A DNA stretch of 64,000 nt. Source: Mya arenaria. Lineage: Eukaryota > Mollusca > Bivalvia > Myida > Myidae. The notes beneath the pieces were generated by a model. It did no database searches. It had not been told where the DNA came from and saw only the letters and a list, made by a program, of their open reading frames with translations. A program made the translations under genes and the position numbers. Positions within the stretch are counted from its first letter, which is position 1. Every line of letters begins with the position of its first letter. The DNA is taken from the NCBI RefSeq assembly GCF_026914265.1, contig NC_069130.1:38742988-38806987 (forward strand), given 5' to 3'. Below are positions 23,140 to 35,858 of the stretch, piece by piece.

Positions 23140-23491
23140 AGCTGCACTCTCACAGATTGAACGTTTTGACAACTTTTTTATTTTTTTATCTTGGAACGGG
23201 CCAATTTTTGCGAAAGTCCATGAAAACCAGTGATATAAGACTGCTGACAAAAATTGGATCGCAGATTTTTATATTTAAGTATAAAATTTCATGTTTTATG
23301 CATTTTTCTTAAACCGTTAGTAACGGTCTAAGCCATAAAACATTAATTTTCGATCGGAAATATGCAAATCTGCGCTCTGATCTTTTGACAGCAATCTTTT
23401 CTCATTAGTTTGCAGATATTTACGCAAAAAATTGCTCTTTCCAAGACAAAAAAAAAAGTTGTAAAAACTGTATATCTGTGGGAGTGCAGCT
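23140..23491. mobile_element. TTAA palindromic MITE, copy 4
   Basis: Starts AGCTGCACTCTCACAGATTG, ends GGAGTGCAGCT, with TTAA directly outside both ends (23136-23139, 23492-23495). Arms match copies 2 and 3 closely. Confidence 0.85.
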
Positions 23492-23529
23492 TTAATCAAA
23501 ATAAAGGGAATATTTTATTATCTTAATCA

Positions 23530-23650
23530 TTTAGTTCTTTGAAGGAAAGAGAGTGCAAAATGTGGTCTCAACTAAAACTAAGGTTTAAGCTAGAAGGCAA
23601 TGGTAGGGTGCTGCACCTTGTCCCTTTTTGGAAGCACCTTTTTGCCCTTA
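23530..23650. repeat. Fragment of the GGGTGCTGCA dispersed repeat
   Basis: Text TTCTTTGAAGG then GGTAGGGTGCTGCACC and TTTTTGGAAGCACC matches, in rearranged order, the right part of the element at 40121-40512. It is probably a solo fragment of that family. Confidence 0.4.
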
Positions 23651-24004
23651 TGGAGGAAGAGGTGTTGAAGCTTTGATGTTCATGAACATATCATTAAAAT
23701 AAGATTTTGAAATAATTATTGATGAATAAAGTTAATAGGTGATAATATCCAAAAAAGTAAGATATCCGTTTCACTTTTAAAATACATGTATATAAATATA
23801 GAGCAAAATAATTGTTTCAAATAATACCCTTACAAGTAAGACAACCTAATTTATGATCGGAGCGTAAAATTTAGTTTGCTGTCATAAAATGGTCAACCCA
23901 GATTTGCCAATTGAGAAATTTTACACTCATTTAATTAAAGATACTGACCGAGGTCCTTTATATTAAGTGACCGAGGTACTTTCAAAGTAAAGCAGCATAA
24001 TATA

Positions 24005-24322
24005 ATGCACCAGTCAATTGTAACCACGCCCCCAGGTCCGGGGGTATACCGGGGATAGTGGGGGAAATGGGCCGTGTTTTTCCCTTCCATGTTGACCTGC
24101 AGTGTCGAGTGAATGCGGTGGTTTCTTTTCGTTCCAAAAATAGCGGGGATTGAGCTTTACCTAAAATACCCCGGGGGTAAAAGGGCATTTGGCCGGGATT
24201 TTACCAGCAGTTTGCGCCCACAGGGCGATTTTTTTTTACCTGGGATTGGCTTGACCGAAAGCCAAAGTCCCCGCTATTCCTCGGACCTTGTGGGGGGGGG
24301 GGGGTACAATTGACTGGTGCAT
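24005..24322. mobile_element. MITE with ATGCACCAGTCAATTGTA ends
   Basis: The left end ATGCACCAGTCAATTGTA is repeated inverted at the right end (TACAATTGACTGGTGCAT), with AT-rich flanks on both sides. The interior is unusually GC-rich, with runs of C and G (CCCCCAGG, 13-G run at about 24292-24304) and near-inverted sub-blocks around GGGGATAGTGG and CCCCGCTATTCC. Confidence 0.7.
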
Positions 24323-24909
24323 AATTACCCCAGTAGTAGTTGTATATAATTCTACCTATATAAGTTTTGAAACTAAGCCAAAATAGCCAAGTCAGTGTAA
24401 ACAATGTCTTGCGGCGTTGTTATGATTGCATGTGTATATTTTTTTAACCAGGAAATTATTTCAAAGATAATCACAATACTCATGCTTTTAAATCAAGATA
24501 TGTGGCGACATGAAATACGATACTTAAACCTGTTATGCTCGCTTTTGTCTTGTGGTGTAGTGTGTCTCTTCGAGTGACATGGGACTTTGTTTCTCATGTT
24601 TTTTCAAGAAGCTCAATAGTTGATCCATGCTTCATTTGTCCCTGGTTTCCACTGTTTTCCAAATATATGGTGTACACAAGTGGGCAACCAGGGGTGCGTT
24701 TCAGATAGATTTTACGATCTGCCATTATCGTAAATTTACGATCATAATAACGACCAACTTAACGATAATCATAAAGGCGTTTCAGAAACGTCTCGTAAAC
24801 TCTCCGGTCGTACGTAAAAAATAACGATGAAGCACAGCGTTAAAGCGAGTGACCCAGTCTGAAGTGAAATGACGTTACGTCATATTAACCTGATGAGCAC
24901 CTGTCTTTT

Positions 24910-24948
24910 TTAATAATAATAATAATAATAATAATGATAATCTCTTGA
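24910..24948. repeat. (TAA)n microsatellite
   Basis: About nine TAA triplets with one TGA interruption. Confidence 0.9.
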
Positions 24949-25259
24949 AGGGAATCAATTAATGTAACTCTCCTTTTTATAATGATTGACACAAATGATA
25001 CAAACTCGTGGTCTCTATTCTGATTAACCATCTGCTTTTTATGTTACAATTGTATCTTAAGTACATCATCATCCGTGATTTTTTGTGATGGAGGCAGTGG
25101 CGGGTTCAGATCGACGTTCCCTTTAAAATTTGTATAATTATAATGAAAATTGGACAACAACAAAATACGTTTTTTTTTTCAGGCTGGTGATTTTACTTTG
25201 ATAAGTAAAATATTATAGTATGCGTATTATGAATGTTCTGTAAAGTAAATGCAAACGTG

Positions 25260-25575
25260 CAGCATGGTGCTGATGATGATAGTCACGAAGATGCGACGAC
25301 AACGACAATGATGATTTAATAATAATAATGCGACAACGACACTATAATCATAATAATGGTGATGCGATGACGACGATAGTGATAATGCGGCGACGACGAT
25401 TAAGATGATGATGATAATAATAATGATGATGCGACGACGGCAATGATACTAATTATGATGTGACGATGACGACAATGACCATGACGAGATGATGATGCGT
25501 AGATGTTGCTGATGATTGATTTGGATGATGATGAAGGTGGTTAAGTTGGTGGTGGTGGTGGTTGTGTATGTGTGG

Positions 25576-25626
<51 letters not shown>
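25260..25626. repeat. GATGAC/ATG triplet-rich low-complexity tract
   Basis: Starts with mixed GATGATG, GACGACG and AATAATA triplets and ends in about 16 pure GAT triplets at 25578-25625. Histidine- and methionine-run frames across it are artefacts of the triplet repeat. Confidence 0.9.
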
Positions 25627-26393
25627 ACTGATTCCAATCATCAACAACCGGCCTTAGTTCAGATAACGAGTAATGAAAACTATATCTCTCTATTAAAGGC
25701 TTTAAATTCACAGCGAGGCGGTCTGTTCATGTGCATTATTAATGTTTCAATGGTCTTTTAATTAAAATTATTTTTTCTATGGTCTTTTTTCTATGGTCTA
25801 TTATTAATGTTTCTATGGTCGACAAAAATACGCCAGCTCGTTAACGTTTTCTGACAATGATCTTCAGAATTGGGTGCCTAAATGTCTTACGATATAGTAT
25901 CGGCAATGTGATGCGTAAGTATGATAAACGTTTGAAAAGCTATTTTTTGTTATAAATGTATTCAGTGCTAACATTGTTCTATGTTACAAATATTCGTTCT
26001 GCATGTTCTGTTGCAATAAGGAAAATAACACAAACCATACAACGAACTGAACATAATGGAACATAAGACAGAGTTCGCATAACACAACTAACCTCTCGAT
26101 TCTTTTATCCCTAATTTTTTGTAAGACAGTTTTTTTTCTTTTTTAAAGGCACTCACTCATATATTGTTTTACTGTTGAAATTTAGTCGTATTAATAACTT
26201 TTATGTACAACCACCAAACAGCAACTCGCAGATACCCGTTTGAGCAAAATATTCTAAATTCAAACATAAGACAATTCAATTTTAATAGGTTTAATAAGTT
26301 TAAAACAAATATATTTTCAGAGGTTATTAACATATTTCGGTCCAACATAACTTTTTTCTGTAACGTGATTCAATTAGTATTTACAGCAGAGCA

Positions 26394-26765
26394 CTGTTTA
26401 TCACGTTTGATGCATTCGGAGCACCTCGGCCAATTTTCATCGAAAACAACCTCGGATGTATTTGGACGGTTTACGATGTCAAAAACCTTTACATTTTACT
26501 ACGCTGCAAGTAGATCGCGTAGTAATTTTAATTTAGCAATTCAACTTTGTGACTTTACTCTTAGGAATCTCAATTATGTATGCAACAATACACATCACTG
26601 GCAAGCATTTCAAACTAGGATTTAAACTACTATAAATGATTAATACTATTATCTAAAAAAATACTAACTACTTCTACTGATGTACCGGCATGTAACCTAG
26701 GTTGTTTTCGATGGAAAATGACCGGGGTGTTCCGAATAATGTGTTATCATTGTAACAAACGTTTT
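26394..26765. mobile_element. MITE with about 65-bp inverted arms
   Basis: The left arm, near 26394-26460, reads GCATTCGGAGCACCTCGGCC followed by a TCGAAAACAACCTCGG end. The right arm, near 26697-26765, is its diverged inverse (TTGTTTTCGATGGAAAATGA, then GGGTGTTCCGAA). The 140-codon frame at 26203-26625 runs into the left arm and is not supported as a gene. Confidence 0.5.
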
Positions 26766-27374
26766 ATTTACATTTTAACAAAATGATTTGTTTCGATGCC
26801 TGACTCGACGAACATAAACGAGTTCCTTTAAACCAAAAGCTTGTCTGTCAGAACAAGCAAGAAATAATGCTATTAAATGAATCATCCGATGACTTGGCTT
26901 ATATTATATTACACAAAGCCAAACTAATGTGCATTTTATCAAACGAAATCTTTTTCGTCCATTGTTTTCACGTTATCACTCCTAGTCTTTTCAAGTGCTC
27001 ACAAGGACAAGCAATACTGCCCTGAATTGGGATAGATTGAGGAAAAATGGAAAACCAGCACAGTGTAAGTGTTAAGTAAACGAACAAATTTTAAGTAAAC
27101 AAACAAATTAGGTAAAAAAATAAGGAAAGTTGGAACGGGCGAGGCGAGCTAGTCGTACTAAGTTTCAAGATTTTACCCAACATGTTTAAAATATCTTATA
27201 GCTAAAAGGCGCGTAGCTGCCTATACTCGAGTACGCGGCGGAATACACATGATTCTGACAAAAAAACAGCCAAAATTGCAGTATGCGTACTTGACTACAT
27301 GATTCTAAAACCGTCCATTTTCTAGTCCTAAGTAAAGCAACTCAGAACGCCCAGAATGCACAAGACTGCACCAT

Positions 27375-27474
27375 GGTTTTCAAAATAATCCGAGGGGGCA
27401 TGTCCCTGGACCCCCCCCCCCCCCTTGCATAATTATATGAATCCACATGAATAAAGGGCTAGCTACGCCCCTGG
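27375..27474. repeat. Terminal fragment of a CAGGGGCGTAGC hAT-like repeat
   Basis: Read on the minus strand from 27474, CAGGGGCGTAGCTAGCCC opens a hAT-style end, followed by a G-run (the C-run at 27410-27424) and CAGGGACATGCCCCC. No matching opposite end was found. A related end lies at 63714. Confidence 0.45.
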
Positions 27475-27899
27475 TGTATAACCTGTTTCGCTTTCTCCGC
27501 CCAGCTTGATCTTTGAGATTGTATCTTATATGTTGTAAATGTCTTAGACCCAATTTGAGAAGGCGGGGAACCAAATTAAATGTCATTTCTGTAAAATTGT
27601 TAAACTACAAATCTTAATAACGACTAGTCTTGGTACTAATCAAAGACTGAAAATGTAGGTTATAATTCAACAATAATCTCTGCTGCCTACCAAATGTTCG
27701 CATTTTAAATGATTGAAAATGTTCATGTTCATTGTACATGTATAGATTATGTTTGTATATTTTCTATATGTTCGAGAGGACCTAAATGCATTGTTAGAAT
27801 AATCGGTAGTTGAGGAATGGCCACTTTAAATAATTTATAATTAAAAACAATATGCAACCACAGATATGGCACTTGAGTTGCTTTTGCCAACCGAGGGAG

Positions 27900-28560
27900 A
27901 CAAGAACTAGTCTCACCCCGCCCCCCAATTTGAATTATTACCCGCCCCCCAATTTGAATTATTACCCGTCTTCGGGAAACTTCCCCCAGGCAAATCTACC
28001 ACCAATAATGACCCTCATTGCCCTCCCTCTAAGAGTGCGGACTCTGCAGACCCCACCGGCGGTGTGACTACATCATCCTCTGAATTAGGCACCTAAACCT
28101 TCATATTTGCCCCATTTTCAGTTAGAGATACCATGACAACGAATGGTTGAACCTGTACCAGGCGTGGATCAGACACAGAAACAGCCTGTTTGGCCAAACG
28201 TTACCTGGGAGAATTCTCTGAACTTTATTTTGGGCCCGGAGACTGTTCAGCCTCGGCAAAAATGAAATCTCTACTCTTGTACGACAGATAAAGCACCCAT
28301 CCCTTTTCCAAAAGGACGGACCCCCGAACGTGCCCCACCCCTCTCGAAGTTACTACCAGAGGAAGCATTTCTACCTCTCTGAGCTAACCATTTGACCGAC
28401 AAATTGGCATTATTTGCACAAACAAACCTAGCTACCCGCCTCTCAGACTTCAAATACTTTCCAATTAGAGGACCATCAAACTTTACCCCCACGGTTTATC
28501 TTGGGCCTTCCTAACTTTCGCCCCCGGGGCTGCATGATTCAGGTTCAACCATCTTGTCAT
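27900..28560 (-). repeat. GC-rich, coding-like repeat of unknown family
   Basis: This block is clearly richer in G+C than its surroundings. A duplicated 23-base unit with CCCCCCAATTTGAATTATTA lies at about 27921-27966. An open minus-strand stretch at 28492-28271 reads RRVARFVCANNANLSVKWLA, then an RGRNASSG and GVRPFGKG tail. The text CAGGTTCAACCAT near 28540 has an inverted partner ATGGTTGAACCTG near 28142, bracketing about 420 bases. It looks like part of a degraded mobile-element protein or an inverted-repeat element; no family is claimed. Confidence 0.35.
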
Positions 28561-31424
28561 TATGAACCACGTCAAATCTCCCCCTTCGCGCGTACTCTTA
28601 CGAATTCCTATTAGGGTTTAGCCACCTCCAATTCCCTTGGTCGGCCTCCTGGTGTTACCAGAAAATCCGATAAGTTCAAGTTCAACCCAGCCGGTAGAGT
28701 CGTAGGAATATAAGTAATCCCCTAACATGTGTCTTAACCACTACCTACAGGTGTGAAACTCAGATATCTCACCTCAGATTATATAAACCCATAGAACCAT
28801 GCAATCACCCACAGGGGTCATATTCCCCCGCGTATTCCGCCCCATAGCTCGCGGTCCATTGTCGGAGTCAAGGTAAAAACCCTAAGTTAACACCCGATCC
28901 TGGACATGGCGAACCAATAGCAACATTTTAATGCCCAATTCTCTGCACTGCTGACCCGATTCCCCTGATGCGGTACATGACACATTGCCCTAACCGGTAC
29001 TTGGGATCTGTATGACTGAGATAGATCCCGAGGATAATTCAGGTATTCACAAAATGACTAAAAGAAATACAGCTATTTTACAAGCTGGTCTCATCAAAAC
29101 ACATTATTCAACAAAAAGTATCTTAACTGGTGCCGATTGCCATAGTGGTTAAGTGTTCAGAGTTTCATGCAAATATTATCTATTATCTATTTCAATCATG
29201 TTATGATATACAAGTGAGTATACACTTTATATAGCATTCTGTGTTTAAACATGAGCCAGTAAAAGTAAAAATAAATGTATTTAGAAATATCAAAAGATTC
29301 ACATAATTTCTATAAAAGATAGTATGAAGGTTTACATGATCAACAATGATAGTGTGTGTTTTATATTTTATCATAAGTTTGAATAAATGTATCATTTCAA
29401 TTTTCCTATATAATTCAAAAGTGTTTTAATCCTTAGAGGAAACATGTACAACTCGATATACATCACAGTTGAAACTGTATAAAAATACATATATTTTTGA
29501 AAAATCTAATGCTAATGGCTTTTAAATGCAAAATCAAAAAAAAAAGGAAAAAGAAATTTCAAATATTAAATGAAGATTACACACAAATGCCTCACTGCCT
29601 TTTTAACCGTTTAAAGTATTATGCTGTATTGGGATATGCAATTAATTTCAGGTTCTGTTTAAATATATCTGTAGTTATCTGTTGGGTCTGGTATCTCCAG
29701 TGTATGTAGGTATAATGTACTGTTCTGACAAAGTCTCCTAAATCACACTGGAACTTTTAAGGTGAGTATCTTGAAGACTGACTCTGGGCATATTCTAGAT
29801 GTTTGAAACATTGTGATTTCTCAGTGTCCTGAAAAAGACAAAAAGTTATAAAATATTGTTTAATACAGCACAATATAATACATTTATGAAAACGCCTTTT
29901 AATGGTTAAACTACAAGTAACACATAATTTACATTCCCATTTTTCAACTGAAATAGTTAGCATATTTTATGATAATTATTGTCTTTTGAAAAAAGAAATA
30001 AGTGGGGTATTTAAGAAAACATGTAAACACCATTCTGGTCACTTTTTATTTCTTGTTTAATGTTCATATAAGTTAAATAACAATTATGTTATACCAGTTA
30101 ACTGCTCAAAGTAAGATGCCCAACATCATCTTATTGTATTATTCATAAAATTTGTTTATATCCTATTGCATTTTATCATTTCCTACCTACTTTTACACTG
30201 CCCTCCATTGCCATCTTGAAGCATTCCTGGTAGTTTTTTTATCATGAGCCTGAAATAATTAACTAAAACAAATATTTAACAAGCAAAAAAACTAAATAAA
30301 TGAAAACATATTATATCAATAAGCATTTGTACATAGCTTGTACATTAACTGCAGATATATAATATGGTTTTGCAGTTCAGTTTCTACATTAGTCCTTATG
30401 TGTTCATATGTTGAATATACCTCTTATATTATTCATAAAACCAACATTAGAATTTAATTCCCTTTTCCATACCATTATTAAACAGAGGTCAATGAAGAGC
30501 ACAGCATTTTCCACCAAGACCATGACACTTCTGCTGTCAATTTTCATTTCAGTTTTTATTGTACACTTGGCATCAAATGGTATGACTGAAAAGACAAGAT
30601 TTAACCTTTGTCAGTTGAAAACTCACATATGTACTATACTACAGAGTTCTACATAAACCATAGGATACCTTACTAAAACAAGTTTCAATTACAAGTAAAG
30701 GTGAACTAAAATGATTACGTTGTCACCCGATAGTGTTCATGGTATTAAAGTAGCCAATAATCAACTTATTTGTTGTGACAGTGTTGTTTACATTACTGTA
30801 CAGTATATTTATATATATTTAGCATCAGTTTTAGATTAGTTCTGGCTTCCATAACTTTAATGTTGATATTTATTTTTTTGATGTTTACAACCAAAAAGGT
30901 AATATATAACGTGTTCGTTGAAGTTCTTTAGCTAGTTTAAGATGTGCAAAAATAAGAAAAATAATAATGTTATATCCTGACATGATAAAATGGTAACACT
31001 GTTTAATAATTCACTGACTACATGCCACAAAGACCGGTAATATTACAACAAAATATGTACAGACATTTATTTATCCGAATTAAAAACCATCCGAAATAGA
31101 AAAATTTCAAGAAAATGTTTTACATAACATATAAAACAGCAATGGAACCAAATCAAATTCTACATCATATTCAATGTTTTAGATGTACACAATATCAGCA
31201 CATTTACTAAATATAACAAAAAGCTTACATCTTCTACAGTTAAAATCCTTTTTTTGACAGAACGGCGAAAATAGAACATTGTCGTACTGTTTTCAGCTAT
31301 TTTTAGACATAGTTTATAAATTCCACACCAGCGAACATGCTACACGCAATATTAAACTCTCAAATGTTGGTAAAAAGTAAAAGTATACTTTGATATGGCG
31401 AAAATCTTCATCCGCCATCTTGAT
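28561..31424. other. Gene-free stretch
   Basis: From 28561 to about 29040 it stays moderately GC-rich without a convincing frame. From 29040 to 31424 it is AT-rich with chance frames only. No RNA gene was recognised; GCCATAGTGGTTAAGTGTTC near 29137 resembles a tRNA A-box region but has no B box or cloverleaf. Confidence 0.4.
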
Positions 31425-31811
31425 CGTTAAGTTAACGAGTGCCTCTTACTGGTCGTAGGTTTACGAGCAAAATTAACGATAAAGCAGGTGCACGTTGCGT
31501 CTCTGAAACGGTGCCGATCGGTAATTTTGGTCGTACTACCAAAATCAGCTAACGATCGCCTTAACGATCGTCTCTGAAACGCGCCCCAGGTTCTGGGTTT
31601 CACATGTTATACAATATAGACATGACTCTGTTAGAAATACTCTTGCACACTTTTACAGGTAATCCTGTGCATATGTCATCAAAAGTGTTTAAAAAAAAAT
31701 GTGTTATTAAATCATACCTGTATCATTAATATCTCAAGAAATTCATATTCAATAAGTATGATTATATTATTGTTACCTTTCTGTTATATTACTTTCTACC
31801 TATTCTACTAC

Positions 31812-32613
31812 TATAAAAGGCAACCATCCAACAGTGCAATTCGATAAAGGGCGACCATTAAACAGGGCCCTTATTTATTTGACGAACCATCCAACAGCGC
31901 CATTCGATAAAGAGCAACCATCCAACAGCGTCCTTGGATGAAAGGCAACCATCCAACAGTGCCCTTCGATAAAAGGCAACCATCCAACAGCCCCCTTCGA
32001 TAAAAAGCAACCATCCAACAGCGCCCTTCAATAAAGAGCAACCATCAAACAGTGCCCTTCGATAAAGAGCAACCATCAAACAGCGCCCTTCGATAAAGAG
32101 CAACCATCAAACAGCGCCATTCGATAAAGAGCAACCATCAAACAGCGCCCATCGATAAAGAGCAACCATCAAACAGCGCCCATCGATAAAGAGCAATAAT
32201 CAAACAGCGCCCTTCGATAAAGAGCAACCATCAAACAGCGCCCTTCGATAAAGAGCAACCATCAAACAGCGCCCTTTAATAAAGAGCAACCATCAAACAG
32301 CGCCCTTCCAACAGCGCCCTTCGATAAAGAGCAACCATCAAACAGCGCCCTTCGATAAAAGGCAACCATCAAACAGCGCCCTTCGATAAAGGGCAACCAT
32401 CCAACAGCGCCCTTCGATAAAAGGCAACCATCCAACAACACCTTTCGATAAAGGGCAACAATCCAACAGTGCCCTTCGATAAAGGGCAACAATCCAACAG
32501 CGCCTTTCTATTAAGGGCAACAATCCAACAGCGCCCTTCGATAAAGGGCAACAATCCAACAGCGCCTTTTGATAAAGGGCAACAATCCAAAAGAGAAACC
32601 ATCCAACAGTGCC
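31812..32613. repeat. 31-bp minisatellite
   Basis: About 26 copies of a 31-base unit built from GATAAAGAGCAACCATC plus AAACAGCGCCCTTC. The left and right parts use CCAAC and AGGGCAAC variants, while the centre is nearly homogeneous (CATCAAACAGCGCCC). One half-unit deletion lies near 32308. Minus-strand frames of 70-90 codons here (RRALFDGCSLLKGAV type) are repeat artefacts. Confidence 0.95.
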
Positions 32614-34031
32614 GAACAGATGGAATCAAAACAAGCATATTCTAATTTTCAAGTTTTAATTATTTATACTGTGGTATTCACATTATCGTTCATAGTACAT
32701 CAGATAGAGCTCACTATCTCAACAAAATCCTTATTCCAAAATATAATGCAATTTACATAACATACAATTCATTTAGAATCATTTAAAATACATGGGTGAA
32801 CAATGAAATGCATAAACCTGTGTTTCAATTTATTACCATAATATACTTTGCCGTTAATAAATACTTATTTTATCACATAAGCTAGAACCAAAGTTTCTTG
32901 GTAAATCACCCTAGACGTAAAGCTGGGTCAGAGTTTACCGTGGTAAAAAATTCCAAACTCAAGTAAAATAATGAACACAAAGAACATGCAATATGTGTTG
33001 AGGTTTCAGTTTAAAAGGGACGTAACTCCATATACTAATCCAGGGAGTTACGTCCCTTTAGCCCTGATCCCTCCATGAATGTCTTAACAATATGTGTCAC
33101 ATGTAATAACAAATGGTGCAGACCAATATGTGACTATGATCTCCCTCCAACCAATGTTCATGCATTAAAAATGGGTCATATTAGGTTTCAAAACCAGAGA
33201 ACATTAAGACTACACAGTATGGGATGGGGTGGTGGGGGGAATACATTACATTTAACAAATTGTAGTAATTCGCTTTTGAAACTCTACAATACATGACATT
33301 GGTCATGTTGTATTAATTCACTATTCAAACAGTTGTTATTCAGAGGCATATATTTTTTTCATTCAACATCTATTGAGCAGAATCAAGCAGGTCTTTTCAA
33401 TTAAGAATCACTGCATTTTGTGAACGTAAATTTTTGGGATATTTCGTGAATCCATGAATGACCAAGAAAAATATTCAATGTTCTGTACCATTGCATTCAG
33501 ATGCTTCAATACTGTAAGTCACAGATTTAAAACTGTGTGAAATATACAAGAACAAAAATGTGAAAAAAGACCTTACGAAAATTTAAGTCATCTACAGTAC
33601 CACTGACTTATATAATTTCATTTAAACGTCATTTATATAACTACAATTTAACTGATAAATCATGCGAGCGAAGTTTAAATAAAAAAAACAGTTACGATCA
33701 ACTTGCTCTGAAAAACATAACATTAACAATATCTTGTTAAACTAAGGATAAACATATGACTAAAATACTCAACAGTTTATATTCTCATTAACAAATCATT
33801 TTTTGAGGAATCAAAGCAAGGTGGAGGTAACTCCTTATTTTTTTTATTCGGAGTCACAACCTTCTTCCATTGAGCCCTCTAATTCATTCACAAAAAACAG
33901 GCGAAAAAGAGCATTACAGGACATTTAACTGACATTTAGCAATTCATTGAATTTTAATACAAAAATCTAGTACAACCTTTTTGCTAATCTATACACAATT
34001 TGCACACAGAGAAATGCATATATCAGCTGTG
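32614..34031. other. Gene-free stretch downstream of vigilin
   Basis: No gene. A perfect 16-bp hairpin lies at 33014-33059: AAAGGGACGTAACTCC pairs with GGAGTTACGTCCCTTT around a 14-base loop. Confidence 0.5.
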
Positions 34032-34270
34032 CAGGGGTTCTAATGGCCGATAACTGCCAATCCTGACAAAAATAGCCGGGAGTTTGAGCGATTCATGCCC
34101 CAAAAAGCGTCAAGGGGCTTGGACCCTGTTTTGAAATTCTTTCCGAAGTTATTGGTGTTTGCTACTGTTTTTGACGTATCCGCAGAATGATCTTTATAAG
34201 TGTACAATAGTTTGAAGTAAAAAGCTCTAAATCTTGAAATTACTATCAATCCCGAGCTAATAAACCCCTG
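34032..34270. mobile_element. hAT-like MITE (CAGGGGTT ends)
   Basis: The left end CAGGGGTTCTAATGG and the right end, which read on the other strand is CAGGGGTTTATTAGCTCGGG, are inverted. Flanking octamers CAGCTGTG and CAAATGTC match at five of eight positions, compatible with a worn 8-bp hAT target duplication. The interior has no transposase. Confidence 0.55.
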
Positions 34271-35858
34271 CAAATGTCAACGATTACTGGACAACAACAA
34301 TGAATTTGAAATATTTGGTGTAAATATTTCATGCATAAATAAGTTCATAAAATCCAAAGTATTTCATTTTTGCTCTGACATTCATCCAATGTAACTACAG
34401 CAGTGTCGTACAATATTAGGCTGATTGATAATGATTAAAATCTATCATTAAAATAAAACAGAGGTCAAGCCTGAACTATACAATTATACAAACAAACTTC
34501 GTCAAATAGTTCATTCTTTTCGTGGTTTTAATATTTTTTTCTCAGACCAAAATAGAACTTCAAGGCCATAATTAATGAAAGTTTGCTTGGCTTTCCCCAA
34601 CTGAATCACAAAAATATTGGCTACCTGAAAGTAGTTTGTTTCGCCTTTTCGTAGGTCATTTTTGTTTTACTTTTTTTTTAAACCGAATGAAGGGTTTGGG
34701 TCCTAGTAGTAAAAGAAACATACAAAAAAAACCTACCAACACATCAATATAAGGGTTAGACAGGTGAACGCCAAACAAACTATTCCTTTATGCTGGCCAT
34801 ATGCTGAATTTAGTGTTTCATACTGGTCATTATATAACACAGAATTATGTTTTAGAAAGCCCGGGTTAAACATGCCAAGCAGACCAGTTAAAGCTCAAAA
34901 ATAAAGATTACTTTTATGACTAGCTTTAGGATAATTCTCTTTTTATTCTTAAAACAACCTCATTGAAATACAACTTCGGTAAACAATGAATACATACCAA
35001 ACAAACACTAAAAATAAATCCTGATACCGGTAGGCATTTTTCAAAAAATGTATGCCACTAATTAACATCTTAAATAATTCTTAACATTTATATAAATCAA
35101 AAAGAAATGTGTGTTTTGCAATTTAAAGACAACATAATTGGTGTACTTGATTGTCTTTAGTTACAAACATACAACAGAAATAATGACTTTAAACTTCTAG
35201 CAAATTATGGCGTTATTTGATACTTCGCTAACCTGAAAATGAGTATAACCTGAAAGTTCTTAAGCGACCCATATTAACTGTAAATTAGCAAAGTTTATCC
35301 CGGCCTCTTAAAAATGAAATGAAAAATGTGCTTTAAAACACCGACACCAAAAATATTTGGCATAAAAACAGCATCTGTATGCACTGGGTAAACTCTTCGA
35401 CATTCAAAATTATGCATTACTTTATTCTTAAATTATCGTCAGTATTTTTACCTGATCATTTGAAAATAATGATATACACTGAACAAAATTAATTAAGGGT
35501 CACTCATACTACTGATATATAATGTTAAAATATTGATATAGATCAGCAGACTTCTGCCTAAAGCCTGTTTGAAAGGTTACTGAATGTAAATAAAACAACT
35601 GTTTTAATACCAGTAGGTGGCCCTTTACTAATTTTGTTGAGTGTATTGTAAAATCTTGTTATCCTCTTTTAAATGCATTTAACCAAACACAAATCACTCG
35701 GCAACAACTGGTAAAAAGGAATATCATCAACAAAAGTAATAAAAATACCTCATAAACAAAACAGAGCAGCTAAATCCAAACCCTTGCAAACAGTTTCTGC
35801 ATAAACAAATGAGGACTCTTAAGTTGATATAGCTGTATTAAAATTGCACAGATATTCC
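34271..35858. other. 3' flank and probable 3' UTR of vigilin
   Basis: No separate gene is seen. On the minus strand AATAAA lies at 35426-35421, about 430 bases after the vigilin stop, and again near 34946-34941. Either could end the transcript. Confidence 0.35.

Larger units (their letters stand above)
24693..31585. mobile_element. Possible 6.9-kb DNA element bounded by GGYGCGTTTCAGA ends
   Basis: The left end GGTGCGTTTCAGA at 24693 and right end TCTGAAACGCGCC ending 31585 are inverted. Both carry a second internal copy of the GTTTCAGA motif (about 24778 and 31500) and several TAACGAT/ATCGTTA words. The pentamer CCAGG lies directly outside both ends (24688-24692, 31586-31590). No transposase frame was recognised between them, and the interior holds unrelated repeats, so two separate end fragments remain a real alternative. 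Confidence 0.3.

Noticed and set aside
25449-25761. Histidine-, isoleucine- and methionine-run frames
   Set aside because: Translations of the GAT/ATG triplet microsatellite in different frames.
26203-26625. 140-codon plus-strand frame
   Set aside because: No recognisable domain, AT-rich composition, and its end overlaps an inverted-repeat MITE arm.
29125-29165. tRNA-like text GCCATAGTGGTTAAGTGTTC
   Set aside because: Only an A-box-like word; no B box, acceptor stem or anticodon arm could be built.
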